This document shows, piece by piece, positions 16,875 to 25,385 of a stretch of DNA of 64,000 bases (position 1 is the stretch's first letter; each line of letters starts with the position of its first letter). Made by a program: the position numbers and the translations under genes. Below the pieces are notes generated by a model. The model did not search any database and was not told the DNA's origin. It saw nothing but the letters and a program-made list of their open reading frames with translations. This DNA is from CAZOOK01 sp964581385 (GTDB taxonomy: Bacteria > Pseudomonadota > Gammaproteobacteria > Nevskiales > Nevskiaceae), in contig CAZOOK010000030.1 in the NCBI GenBank assembly GCA_964581385.1, positions 1-64,000 on the forward strand, given 5' to 3'.

Positions 16875-17285
16875 ATGGACGCCGTGTGTCGTGTTCTCGC
16901 GCGACGCAGCAACATGTGCGACTTTTTCGTATCCGACGAAGTGTTTTCGCAGAGCTTTACGTGGTCCTCGTTTGGTGGCGTGTGCAAAGAGTGGTCGTTT
17001 GACCCGGCGCGCATGACGTCGACGATGATCGACACGACAGTTCTCACGCAAGCGACGTACGACCGCATCTCCGAGACGTGCGCGTCGGCGTGCGAGTGCA
17101 CGCTCCGCAAGGTGCACGACGTCTGGACGCTCTTCTTCTTTTTGTCGGTGATCGGTGTTGTCGCGGTGTTCGTTGCGATGTTCGAACACCGCGTCATGGC
17201 ATCGATTGGCGACCGCGTACGACGACGCGATGACGGTCCGCAGACCGCGTGTGCTAGCAACAAAGAGAAGCTTATGCATGTGTGA
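16875..17285 (+). CDS. Small membrane protein, array member 3
   Basis: A 136-residue paralog of the preceding gene. Shared features are the MDAVC opening, GVCKEWSFDPAR near residue 35, TYDRISETCASACECTLR near 56-73, a single membrane span at about 80-102 and the CASNKEKL tail. Conservation of the cysteines and the span while the rest has diverged suggests a maintained protein rather than a dead duplicate. Function unknown. Confidence 0.75.
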   Translation: MDAVCRVLARRSNMCDFFVSDEVFSQSFTWSSFGGVCKEWSFDPARMTSTMIDTTVLTQATYDRISETCASACECTLRKVHDVWTLFFFLSVIGVVAVFVAMFEHRVMASIGDRVRRRDDGPQTACASNKEKLMHV

Positions 17286-17287
17286 GT

Positions 17288-17301
17288 GAACACAACGCAA
17301 C
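17288..17301 (+). promoter_or_regulatory. GAACACAACGCAAC upstream element
   Basis: Same 14 bases as at 16381 and 16843; it ends 10 bases before the ATG at 17312. Confidence 0.6.
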
Positions 17302-17311
17302 TCGAGACACG

Positions 17312-17728
17312 ATGGACGGAGTGTGTTTGGCGATAGCGTGTGCAGCGAGCGATTCGTTGTTTTGCAGCCGACGCATCTCAGACACGGACATGTGTTTATA
17401 CGTCGGTGCTGAGAAGCTGGACGTCCCGATTGACACGCGCTCGTGCGTGCGCTGGTGGTTCAATGCGAACCGATTCAATGCGCGGATGGACTTTATCAAC
17501 GTCGCCAATCACAACCCCAACCCCTCGCACGGTTTCATCACTCCAGCAATCATCGATCTGTGCGCGTCGGCGTGCGAGTGCGTCCGTCGCGGTCGCAGCG
17601 AGGCCGAACTCACGTCGGACGAAAACATCAAACAAGTCGCGCGGAACGTTGTGTCTTTGTTTTTTCTCTTCTTTGCCGTCGCCTTGTGGTGGGCGACCAG
17701 ACACGCGCGTCCTGAACACGAAAACTAG
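17312..17728 (+). CDS. Small membrane protein, array member 4
   Basis: A 138-residue, more diverged paralog. It starts MDGVC, keeps the SCVRWWF/NRFNAR region in place of CKEWSFDPAR, keeps the LCASACECVRRG motif (about 88-99) and has one span near the C-terminus (about 113-130). The membrane span is later and the tail shorter than in members 2 and 3. It ends 28 bases from the convergent sulfotransferase-like gene. Confidence 0.75.
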   Translation: MDGVCLAIACAASDSLFCSRRISDTDMCLYVGAEKLDVPIDTRSCVRWWFNANRFNARMDFINVANHNPNPSHGFITPAIIDLCASACECVRRGRSEAELTSDENIKQVARNVVSLFFLFFAVALWWATRHARPEHEN

Positions 17729-17756
17729 TTCGAGACTGCCATATCGGAAGAGAAAT

Positions 17757-18986
17757 TTAAACGTCGCACCCGGCGCCCCATTTCTCGCGGTTCCACACGT
17801 CGCCGCCGACCACCGCGCACACCCTCTTGAGCAAGTCTTCGTCCTCGTACGCGACGCTCGTCGGGATGGGCGTGTGCGCCGCGGCGCGCGCGCTCGTGCT
17901 CTGCGTCAGCGACGCCTCGTCTATGCACCGCAGCATGCGCTCGGTCGCGGCAAAGTTCGTCGTGAAGATCTCGCGCGCGAACTCGACGCACCGCCGTACG
18001 ACGCGGTGCGAGTCGACGAACTCAGAGTAGTCGACCACCATCGACTTGAGACCTGCGGCCTCGGGCTTGCGCGTGTCGCGCACGGCGTCCACAAACGCGT
18101 CGGCGTACGCGAGCGCAAACGCCGACCACTGCGGCGTGCGAAAGTCGCGAGCCGATACCACGCCGCCGCAGTCGGCGCTGCGCGCGTGTATCGCGTGCTT
18201 CGCTCCCGGAAACGCCACGTCGCCGCACGACACCGCGTCGTGGAACGCCTCGACGCTCGCGTCGAGCGGATTGCGAAGCACGAAAACAGCGTGCGTCGGG
18301 TTGTAGTGCGGGAACGCGACCGCCGCGTCCCAATCTGAAAACATCACCGCGAGGTGGTTCGCGCTGTACGCCATGCCCGTGCAGTCGCCGCGAAACAGAG
18401 GAGAGTGCATGTCCTTGAATTGAAGGCCGTGCATGCACGCGGGGAGCGCCGTCGTGACGTGCGTGGCCATCTCGAGACGCGCGCGCAGCCAGTTCCCGCC
18501 CGTCCCGTTGAGCGACACGATGACGAGCCGACCGCACGCCGGTGGAACGCCGAGCATCGTCGTTTCGAGCGCGCACCAGTTCACAGAGGTGTCGTTGAGC
18601 GCGTGCTCGCGCCGGCGCACGTCGTCGACGCTCGGCGTCGCGACGAGAACAGCAGTCACCGCCCCCGTGCGCGCGTTGACGGCCGAGTACGCGAACCGCC
18701 CAAACACAAAGAGCAGAAACATCGACACGGCGAACCAACAGAAGCAGCAGCACCGCGTCGAGAAGCACGAGACCGCGCACCGTTTGTTGCCGCGTCGGCG
18801 AAAGATTCCGCACCGCGCCGCCTCGATCTCGCTCGACCGAAGCTGCAACCGCTCAAACGCAAGCGTGCTTTTCGGAAGAACGTCGGCGGGGTCTTCGAGG
18901 TCGATGGCGCGACTCTTTGGTTTCGCAACGCTCGGCGTACGCTCGTCGTCTCCGTCTCCATCTCCGTCTTCGCCGCGCTGCGCCAT
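17757..18986 (-). CDS. Type II membrane sulfotransferase-like protein
   Basis: A 409-residue protein with a cytoplasmic basic/acidic N-terminus, a Cys/Phe-rich transmembrane span (about 79-103) and a lumenal catalytic-like domain. VIVSLNGTGGNWLRARLE (about 156-172) resembles the 5'-phosphosulfate loop, and VFVLRNPLDASVEAFHD (about 234-250) resembles the 3'-phosphate-binding RNPxDxxxS/E segment of PAPS-dependent sulfotransferases, especially WSCD-type enzymes. Such enzymes move sulfate from PAPS to glycans in the Golgi. The usual Lys of the first loop is missing, so activity needs proof. The SGNTWLRHL-like spacing makes sulfotransferase homology likely. ATG 18986 was chosen over a GTG/ATG-poor upstream extension. 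Confidence 0.75.
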   Translation of the reverse strand: MAQRGEDGDGDGDDERTPSVAKPKSRAIDLEDPADVLPKSTLAFERLQLRSSEIEAARCGIFRRRGNKRCAVSCFSTRCCCFCWFAVSMFLLFVFGRFAYSAVNARTGAVTAVLVATPSVDDVRRREHALNDTSVNWCALETTMLGVPPACGRLVIVSLNGTGGNWLRARLEMATHVTTALPACMHGLQFKDMHSPLFRGDCTGMAYSANHLAVMFSDWDAAVAFPHYNPTHAVFVLRNPLDASVEAFHDAVSCGDVAFPGAKHAIHARSADCGGVVSARDFRTPQWSAFALAYADAFVDAVRDTRKPEAAGLKSMVVDYSEFVDSHRVVRRCVEFAREIFTTNFAATERMLRCIDEASLTQSTSARAAAHTPIPTSVAYEDEDLLKRVCAVVGGDVWNREKWGAGCDV

Positions 18987-19085
18987 GGCGCAGACCGCAG
19001 CGGTGTGCGGTTGCGAGACCAGACGTTCGCGTTCACGCTCGCGCTCACACACACACATCGCCCATGCCCGCCCTCGCCGTCACCA

Positions 19086-20072
19086 TCACTCGCGCGCGCC
19101 TCCTCCCCACGACTGCGTGAGACGCGCGATCTTGGCTTGGTTCGCGTTGCGAAGACGCGAGAGCGCGCGCGCGCGCGAAAACTCGCGCGCGGCGCTCGTG
19201 CTCGAGACGCTCACGCGCGACCAAAAGTCGTCGCGGTTGCCGAGCGGCGCGACGTGGTACCCACGCTTCTGAAGAATGAGCGCCACCGTGTTGTACTCCT
19301 CCTTGGAGTGCACGTTGAATTTTGTGGTGCTTGGCCCCGAGTCGGAGAAAAACGTTGTCCTGTCGAAACACGCTTTATGAACCCGAAGCCCGTCCTTGTC
19401 CGTGAGGCGCATCGTCACCAAACCGTGCGGGCTCGTGCGCACCATCTCGACAATGGGCTTCACGACGGTGTCGTGAAGACGTACCATGTACGCTCGCGCG
19501 ACGTCGTTGTCGACGCGGCGCACGTGCGCAACGTCGAAGTCGTCGACGGCGTGCGTGCTCACGCGCGCACGCTTTACATTGGCATCCGGCTCGTGTTCGT
19601 CGCTGGCGACCGACGACGCCACGACGTCATCGTCGTCATGGTCCGTCGCGACGTGAGGGCTGTGGCCGTGGCTGTGGCCGTGGCGCGCGATGGGGAGCGG
19701 CTCGACGCTCGATCCAGACTCGTAGTCGGGCTCGTCGTCCGTTTCGGGCACGAATCGAATGGTCGGGGGCGTCGGCGGCGGGACGCGACGCGAAAACGGC
19801 GTGTGGTCGCCGCCGTCGTCGCTGACGTGATGGTCGTCCTCTGCCTCCGGCTCCGGCTCCGGCTCAGACTCGGACTCGGGCTCAAACTCTCCGAGCGACG
19901 GGTTCTCGTAGAGCGGATCAGGAACGCGACGGAGAAGACGGCGGAACGCTGGCGACTGCGACGAGTGCGGTGACGACTCCGGGACGCGCCGCGCGCCCTT
20001 TCGCTGAACCTCGGGCGGGCGAGTCGGGACGCTCGCGGGAGGGGTCGTCGGCGGGTGCTCCGACATCGACAT
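19086..20072 (-). CDS. Protein with long acidic disordered N-terminus
   Basis: This 328-residue protein has about 165 residues of disordered sequence rich in Pro, Ser, Glu and Asp, including an alternating Glu-Pro/Glu-Ser run and a HGHSHGHS patch. A globular C-terminal domain (about 175-328) ends with a basic helical region. A basic NVKRARV motif near the junction could be a nuclear localisation signal. It is divergent from the 20135 gene. No family recognised. Confidence 0.75.
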   Translation of the reverse strand: MSMSEHPPTTPPASVPTRPPEVQRKGARRVPESSPHSSQSPAFRRLLRRVPDPLYENPSLGEFEPESESEPEPEPEAEDDHHVSDDGGDHTPFSRRVPPPTPPTIRFVPETDDEPDYESGSSVEPLPIARHGHSHGHSPHVATDHDDDDVVASSVASDEHEPDANVKRARVSTHAVDDFDVAHVRRVDNDVARAYMVRLHDTVVKPIVEMVRTSPHGLVTMRLTDKDGLRVHKACFDRTTFFSDSGPSTTKFNVHSKEEYNTVALILQKRGYHVAPLGNRDDFWSRVSVSSTSAAREFSRARALSRLRNANQAKIARLTQSWGGGARE

Positions 20073-20134
20073 CGGACTCGATTCGGCTCGAGTTGAGTTG
20101 TGTGGCGCTCACACACTAATTCGACAATCGAGAG

Positions 20135-21211
20135 ATGGCCGACTTTCACGAACTCGACGTCGACAAGATCATCGACGCCGTCAAAGCGTACGCGTCGAGC
20201 GTCGACGACGCCGATCACGCGCTCGCTGAAATTCTCGTTGCGCTCGCGAACAAGTTGCGCAACAGAGATGTGCAGTTCACCAGCGAGGACATGCACCTCT
20301 TGAGCGTCGTCGCGGCGTCGGAGCAACGTCCGCTCACGCCGATTGTCGAGGAGGTCGCGACGGCGACTGTGGATGACGATCATAGCAAAGACGAGACGAA
20401 GGTGGCCAAGGTGACGTTCGACGTGGACGCGGCGCACCGCTACAAGATGAACTACCGCCACCCACCGTTCCCGAAGCACACCGACTGGATCGGCGACGTT
20501 CCGACGTGCTCGTTTTGCGGCGCAGAGTACGCGAGCACCGACATCGAGGGCGTTGACCCCGACGACCTCGTCAAGTTCAACACGCTCATGGGTATGGTCA
20601 AGTGGTGCGAGAACTGCGAGCAGTGGTCGGGCACGTGCGTGTGCGTGTTCAAGCACGCCGACGAGCCGACGGTGTTCACGACGGACACGGGTCTCCAAAT
20701 CAAGCACCACGTGCGCACGTATTACACGCGCGCGATTGAGTACATTCACGTCAAGGGCGAGAAGGTGCGCGGGTCGCCGTGCGTCCCTCTTTCGCGCATG
20801 AACGAGTTTATCCGCGACGTGGTGACGGGCGAGGTCGACATCCACTTTTGGTGCGCGTGCCCCGGGCACTGCCCCGCCGAGACCAACGAGGCTGTGCGCA
20901 AGATCGTCGAGTCGTACAAGTGCTGCAAGGAAGGAAAGAACCTCGTGGTCGTCGACGAGACCGACGGCGAGCGCGACGTCTCTGATGTGGCCGAGGACGG
21001 CGTCGTCGACTCGAACGCCGACTTGGTTCGATGGCTCTCGCACGCGCTCGCCAGTACCTCGCTCGATGAGCCTCGAAAAGAAGGAAACGGTGACGCCGAC
21101 GCTCTTCCTGACGCTCCGCCGTTTGTGACGTTCCCTCTTCCCGACCTCGACATTGGAGAACCTCCCGCCCTGGACGACGTTCAGGCCGATCACGACGAGT
21201 CGCAGGTGTGA
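20135..21211 (+). CDS. Cys-rich, probably zinc-binding protein
   Basis: A 358-residue protein. Residues 1-65 are helical. The central region (about 120-280) contains CSFCGAEY, WCENCEQWSGTC and CACPGHCPAE, pairs of CxxC-like clusters likely to bind one or two zinc ions. The C-terminal 80 residues are acidic and low-complexity. The pattern is not a classical RING or zinc ribbon that I can name. It may act in transcription or protein interaction. Confidence 0.75.
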   Translation: MADFHELDVDKIIDAVKAYASSVDDADHALAEILVALANKLRNRDVQFTSEDMHLLSVVAASEQRPLTPIVEEVATATVDDDHSKDETKVAKVTFDVDAAHRYKMNYRHPPFPKHTDWIGDVPTCSFCGAEYASTDIEGVDPDDLVKFNTLMGMVKWCENCEQWSGTCVCVFKHADEPTVFTTDTGLQIKHHVRTYYTRAIEYIHVKGEKVRGSPCVPLSRMNEFIRDVVTGEVDIHFWCACPGHCPAETNEAVRKIVESYKCCKEGKNLVVVDETDGERDVSDVAEDGVVDSNADLVRWLSHALASTSLDEPRKEGNGDADALPDAPPFVTFPLPDLDIGEPPALDDVQADHDESQV

Positions 21212-21243
21212 GCGAGAGCGAGCGAGCGAGAGAGAGAGAAAAC
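21212..21243 (+). repeat. GAGCGAG purine-rich tract after a stop codon
   Basis: Repeated GAGCGAGCGAGAGAGAG sequence directly downstream of the Cys-rich gene's stop codon; one of several in the same position relative to genes. Confidence 0.45.
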
Positions 21244-21275
21244 ACACGTGAAAGAGGACGCGACGTGTCGTCTCA

Positions 21276-22346
21276 ATGTCCGAGCCAGAGTCCCGGTCTC
21301 GTTCACGACCTCGCGCCGACGCAGTTGGAGGAAGCGACGACGATGCTGATGCGGAGCGTGTCGCCAAGAGGCCTCGCGTCGATGCATCCGCAACGACGAC
21401 GACGACGACCGACGACGTGTTGTTCACGTACCGTCCTCGGTTCGCGTCGGGAGTCGAGGCGGGTCGCACGACGGCGACGCGCGACGCCAACGTCGTGACG
21501 CGGAGCGCGCTCGATCGGTTCATCGGCTCGATCGACGGCGGGCGTCTTTCTGATTTGTGCATCGGGTGGGCGCTGCACACGTTCATGCTCGACGCGGAGC
21601 GCGTCACGCGCGACGTGTGCGTCGTGTACCCCGACCAGCTCGAGAGCGCGGCGCTGCGCAACGGCGGGTTCGCGCGCAAGTGCATTCCGCGCCTCTTGAC
21701 TGGCGCGTCCGACCCCGCCGTCCTCGAGCGGTTCATGCACAAACGGTGGTTCGTGAGCGTCGTCAACGCCAACAACAACCACTGGGTCTTTTGCGCCGCG
21801 CGGTCGTTCAACGGCGTCGTTCACGTGCACACGTACGACTCGTTGCGGTCGGTCGGGTTCGACGCGTCCGACGCAGAAGAGAGCGCGGCGGAGCGGCTCG
21901 TCGACGCCGTTTGGGGCGCAGACGCCGCGCGCGACTTTGACCTCAAAGTGCGGTCGTGCGCCGTGCAGCGCAACACGACCGATTGCGGCGTGTTTGCGCT
22001 CGCCGCCGCTCGCGAGTGGCTCTACTCGGACCAGTTCGGACGCCGCTCGTTTGCGCCTGCGCCTGCGTCGTCGTCGTCGTCGTCACCCACCTCTACCTCC
22101 ACGACGCGCGCCGCTTCGAGCGCGCCTTGCAACTCGCCTGCGTTCTTTGCATTTACGTCGTCGTCCGCCAAGACCCGCCCGTCGTCGTCGACCGTCGTTC
22201 CGCCTCTCAACGTCGCGTACGAACGCGAGGCGTACGCGTCGTCGATCCGCGCGTGCGCCGACCTCGCCGCCACTGTATCCGCATCCGCTACGAGCGACGA
22301 GAGGCCAAGGCAAGAGTCGGCGCGGTCGGACACTGAGGATGATTAG
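21276..22346 (+). CDS. Ulp1/adenain-like cysteine protease (SUMO-protease fold)
   Basis: A 356-residue protein. The catalytic triad and oxyanion Gln of C48/C5-type proteases are present in order: H169 (NNNHWVFC), D188 (TYDSL), Q231 (VQRNTTDCG) and C237. The His-Trp dipeptide and Q-x5-CG are the family hallmarks. These enzymes cleave SUMO or ubiquitin-like conjugates in eukaryotes, and in asfarviruses and adenoviruses they process structural precursors. The N-terminus is disordered and basic (KRPRVDA, a possible nuclear signal); the C-terminal 110 residues are Ser/Thr-rich. It could be the virion maturation protease. Confidence 0.88.
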   Translation: MSEPESRSRSRPRADAVGGSDDDADAERVAKRPRVDASATTTTTTDDVLFTYRPRFASGVEAGRTTATRDANVVTRSALDRFIGSIDGGRLSDLCIGWALHTFMLDAERVTRDVCVVYPDQLESAALRNGGFARKCIPRLLTGASDPAVLERFMHKRWFVSVVNANNNHWVFCAARSFNGVVHVHTYDSLRSVGFDASDAEESAAERLVDAVWGADAARDFDLKVRSCAVQRNTTDCGVFALAAAREWLYSDQFGRRSFAPAPASSSSSSPTSTSTTRAASSAPCNSPAFFAFTSSSAKTRPSSSTVVPPLNVAYEREAYASSIRACADLAATVSASATSDERPRQESARSDTEDD

Positions 22347-22353
22347 AATCAGA

Positions 22354-24438
22354 TCAACACGCGAAACACACGCGCGCGCACACCCACCCTTGCGCATCTG
22401 CGCTGAGCGCGCGTACGGTCGACGGTCTGTTGACCGCGCAAAGAACGCGTTCAATCGCGCTCGCGCACTCGCGCACGCGCGCGTCGGTCGTCTCGTACGC
22501 AGGGTACCGCCCCTCGCACACCCACTCGTCGACGTGCACGAACACATTCGTCACGTCGCACGACGCGTGCGCGCACTTCGGTGTTGGGCTCGAAAACAGC
22601 CGCCGCGCGATGTCGAGCTTCGCGGCGCGTTTCGTCTCGGACGTCTTCATGTGCGACAAAGGGCGCTCGGTGGCCAAGACTGCGTCGAGCGCGCGCACGT
22701 ACTCGTGTGGCATCGCGGGGGTGGGCACGAGTTTCGCCGTTCCGTCGAGCACCTCGCTCATTGGCGCGCCGGGCGCGCCGTCGCTCGCTCGCGTTCCGAG
22801 AAACACGAGCGCGCCCTCGTCGAGTCCGAACAGCGCCGACGGGACGCTCGACACAAACATGCCCGCGACGGCGTGCAGCCGAAACGGTTCGACGTCGACT
22901 CCGCCCACGCGCGCGTGCGCGTAGCTTTCGCGGTGCATCACGGCGAGGTGCGACGCGAGCCCGGCGCTCGAAATGGCGTCGCTCAGCTGAGAGTGCAAGT
23001 CGACGTCGGACGCGCGCAGCTCAGCAACGCCGCACCGCGCCTCTTCAAACGCCACCGTCTCAACGAGAAGAACTTCGTCTGTTGTTGTGGCAGAGCCAAG
23101 ACCGAGCATGCGCGCGCACTGAGCGACAGGCACAAGGACGCAAAACGCGTGAGCGAGACCTTTGGTGTTGTTGCTCGTTTCGGTCGCAACGTCGCTCGCG
23201 ACGTTCTTGAACGCGCTGCTCGCGTTCTGGGGCGTCACGGCTCCGTAGACGACGAACGGAACGAACCGCAGCGCGACTGCGCGCACCGACTCCGCAAATT
23301 TGTTTTGTGCAGACTCGTAAGAGCGCAAGAACAGCGCGACTTCGTAGCCGAACAGCGCCATGTCCTCGCAATCTGCGGCCTCTTGGTTTTGGAGACGAGT
23401 GGTGACGTCGGTGAGGTCGTAGCCGCGCGACCCTGGCGCGACCATCCTGTAGTCGCGCGCGTACTTGTGGCGCTCGGCGTACACGCGGCACGCGCGCGCG
23501 AACAAGCGGCGGTGCGTCTCGTTGTTTTGATCGAGCGCGCGAGGGAGGTCGACGTTCATGCAAAAGGCGGCGACCTCGAACTGGCGCACGACCCACTCGT
23601 CGTCGGCGCGGAACGCGCGCGTGCCGCGCGCGCTCTCGCGCACCATCGCCGCGCCGTGCACGAAGAACGAGTTGCGCACGGCGAACCATTTTGGGTCGTA
23701 CTTGACGACGCGCGCGAGCGGAGACCACTGTTTCTGCGCGTCGCACCACACGACGTAGCGCTTCGCGTACGCGCGAGTGAGCGCCTCGAGCTCGGGCGGG
23801 GCCGACCACGCGCGCGCGCCGACGAGGCCTGCGGCAACCGTCACCGTCACTGTTCCGCGAACGTACGCGGTGCGATCAATCGGAACGTCGCGCTCAAAGT
23901 GCTGCTCGCGCATCGACAAATCACCGTACGCGACGAGATCAAAGTCGAACTCGTTCGACTTTGTCACTGTAGATGATGATGGAACGAGCTCGAGCGTGCA
24001 GCTCGCGCGTCTGCGAACGACGATGTCGTGCGCGCGCACGTCGCCTGCGAGCGCGCGATCGTGCGCCTCGGGCGACGAGAACTCCTCGCTCAGCACGTCG
24101 ACGCACAACACCGTCGCGGACGTCGTCGACGCGTCGCACAAGCACATTGTTGGAACAGAACACTCGTCGCTTCCGTTGATGCTCACGAGCGCAAATGGAA
24201 CGTCGCGTGTGTTCGTGTGATGGGTAGGAGCGACGGCGACGGCGTAGGCGTCGCCGCGGTCGTTCGGACCGCACGTCGACCGAACGCAAAAGGACGTGTG
24301 TCCGTCGTGTGCGATTCCGACGGTGTGCGGCTCGCTCTTGTGCACGGCGACGCCGTGGTCGACGCGCACGCACCATACCTCGACGAACACCGCGCGCGCG
24401 TTGTACAGCGAGGCGTTCGTGCGCACGCTCAACCGCAT
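22354..24438 (-). CDS. Transglutaminase-like cysteine protease candidate
   Basis: A 694-residue protein. C357 in EAADCEDMALFG, H430 in GLAHAFCVLVP and a downstream acidic residue in EVLLVETV resemble the Cys-His-Asp/Glu triad of transglutaminase-like (BTLCP/papain-like) enzymes, where the GDCEDxA motif holds the nucleophile. The N-terminal 350 residues are beta-rich and of unknown family, and the C-terminal 200 contain scattered cysteines. Proteins of this length with a central thiol domain may process peptides or crosslink. Start: ATG 24438; a GTG at 24462 is in frame but less likely. It ends 8 bases from the convergent protease gene. Confidence 0.65.
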   Translation of the reverse strand: MRLSVRTNASLYNARAVFVEVWCVRVDHGVAVHKSEPHTVGIAHDGHTSFCVRSTCGPNDRGDAYAVAVAPTHHTNTRDVPFALVSINGSDECSVPTMCLCDASTTSATVLCVDVLSEEFSSPEAHDRALAGDVRAHDIVVRRRASCTLELVPSSSTVTKSNEFDFDLVAYGDLSMREQHFERDVPIDRTAYVRGTVTVTVAAGLVGARAWSAPPELEALTRAYAKRYVVWCDAQKQWSPLARVVKYDPKWFAVRNSFFVHGAAMVRESARGTRAFRADDEWVVRQFEVAAFCMNVDLPRALDQNNETHRRLFARACRVYAERHKYARDYRMVAPGSRGYDLTDVTTRLQNQEAADCEDMALFGYEVALFLRSYESAQNKFAESVRAVALRFVPFVVYGAVTPQNASSAFKNVASDVATETSNNTKGLAHAFCVLVPVAQCARMLGLGSATTTDEVLLVETVAFEEARCGVAELRASDVDLHSQLSDAISSAGLASHLAVMHRESYAHARVGGVDVEPFRLHAVAGMFVSSVPSALFGLDEGALVFLGTRASDGAPGAPMSEVLDGTAKLVPTPAMPHEYVRALDAVLATERPLSHMKTSETKRAAKLDIARRLFSSPTPKCAHASCDVTNVFVHVDEWVCEGRYPAYETTDARVRECASAIERVLCAVNRPSTVRALSADAQGWVCARVCFAC

Positions 24439-24501
24439 CGTTTTGTTTTTGTTTGTTCGCACCGCCGCGACATAGCCCGTCGCCTCGTCTTGCTCCGCAC
24501 A

Positions 24502-25335
24502 TCACCACTCGACCGGCGCGCGCGTGTGGAGAGGGTACGGGTACATGTACGGCACTGGGTGAGGGTGAGGATGAGGATGCGGAGCCGGATGCGGAGGTGC
24601 GGCGGCGGGGTACGCGACGAACGTCGCGCCGTCGATGACGACCATCATTGGACCTTGGCCAGGTCCTTGGTTAATCGGAGGAGTGTGCCAGTTTGGTTGC
24701 ACCATTTGTTCGTAAAACGGGAGCGGTGCGAACTGGAGAGGAACAGGTTGAGGAAGAGGCGGGAGCGGCTGCAAATCGGTGCGCGCCCACGTCACACGTC
24801 GCGTCGGAGCTTGGCGAACGGGCGCGCGCGGTGCGTGGTCGTCGTCGACGGCGTCGGAGATCGACGGAATGGGAGGAGCAGGAGCAGGGTCCTGCGCGAC
24901 CAAGTGCGAGACGAGCGAGCGCGGAGCGTACTCGGTTCCGACTCGCGTGCGTCGATCTGGAAACAACGCGGCGTTCGTGTACACCTTTCCGTCGCTCGCG
25001 CGACGCAGCATGAAGCCTTGGAGCGCGAGAAAGACGAGAAACGCGCTGTGCGACCCGGCGTCTTGCGCGAGCCTCTTGATCAAGTTGAGCGTTGCGGCGT
25101 ACATGCTTTGCGTGGTTCGGTCGTGGTCGTACGTGTCTGGTTCGTCGTTCGACACGAGGTCAAAGTACTCGTCCATGCGCGCCGACGCGAGAATCGTCAC
25201 TCCGGCGTACACTGCGCCTTGCTCGTCGTCGGTTTGAAACGAAAAGAACCCGCGTTTCGACAATTCGGTCGCGACGGACGTCACGCGCGCCTCGTCGACG
25301 TCCACAAGTTCGTACATGGTTGACGTTTTCGTCAT
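24502..25335 (-). CDS. Protein with Pro/His-rich C-terminus
   Basis: A 277-residue protein. The N-terminal 145 residues are globular, beginning MTKTSTMYELVDVD; an internal ATG at 25317 is a possible alternative start. The rest is disordered, with Pro-Leu-Pro repeats, an HPHPHPHP run and Tyr/Pro motifs (YMYPYP). Pro-Tyr rich tails often recruit SH3/WW domains or ESCRT partners; that is speculation here. No family recognised. It is divergent from the 25386 gene. Confidence 0.75.
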   Translation of the reverse strand: MTKTSTMYELVDVDEARVTSVATELSKRGFFSFQTDDEQGAVYAGVTILASARMDEYFDLVSNDEPDTYDHDRTTQSMYAATLNLIKRLAQDAGSHSAFLVFLALQGFMLRRASDGKVYTNAALFPDRRTRVGTEYAPRSLVSHLVAQDPAPAPPIPSISDAVDDDHAPRAPVRQAPTRRVTWARTDLQPLPPLPQPVPLQFAPLPFYEQMVQPNWHTPPINQGPGQGPMMVVIDGATFVAYPAAAPPHPAPHPHPHPHPVPYMYPYPLHTRAPVEW

Positions 25336-25385
25336 CGCGCACAACGCACGCGGCTCGCGCCTTGCGTTGTGTGACACGTAACACG

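Noticed and set aside
16063..17312. Upstream elements as bacterial promoters or ribosome-binding sites
   Set aside because: No purine-rich ribosome-binding site precedes the ATGs and the protein set is eukaryotic-virus-like; the elements lack -10/-35 spacing.
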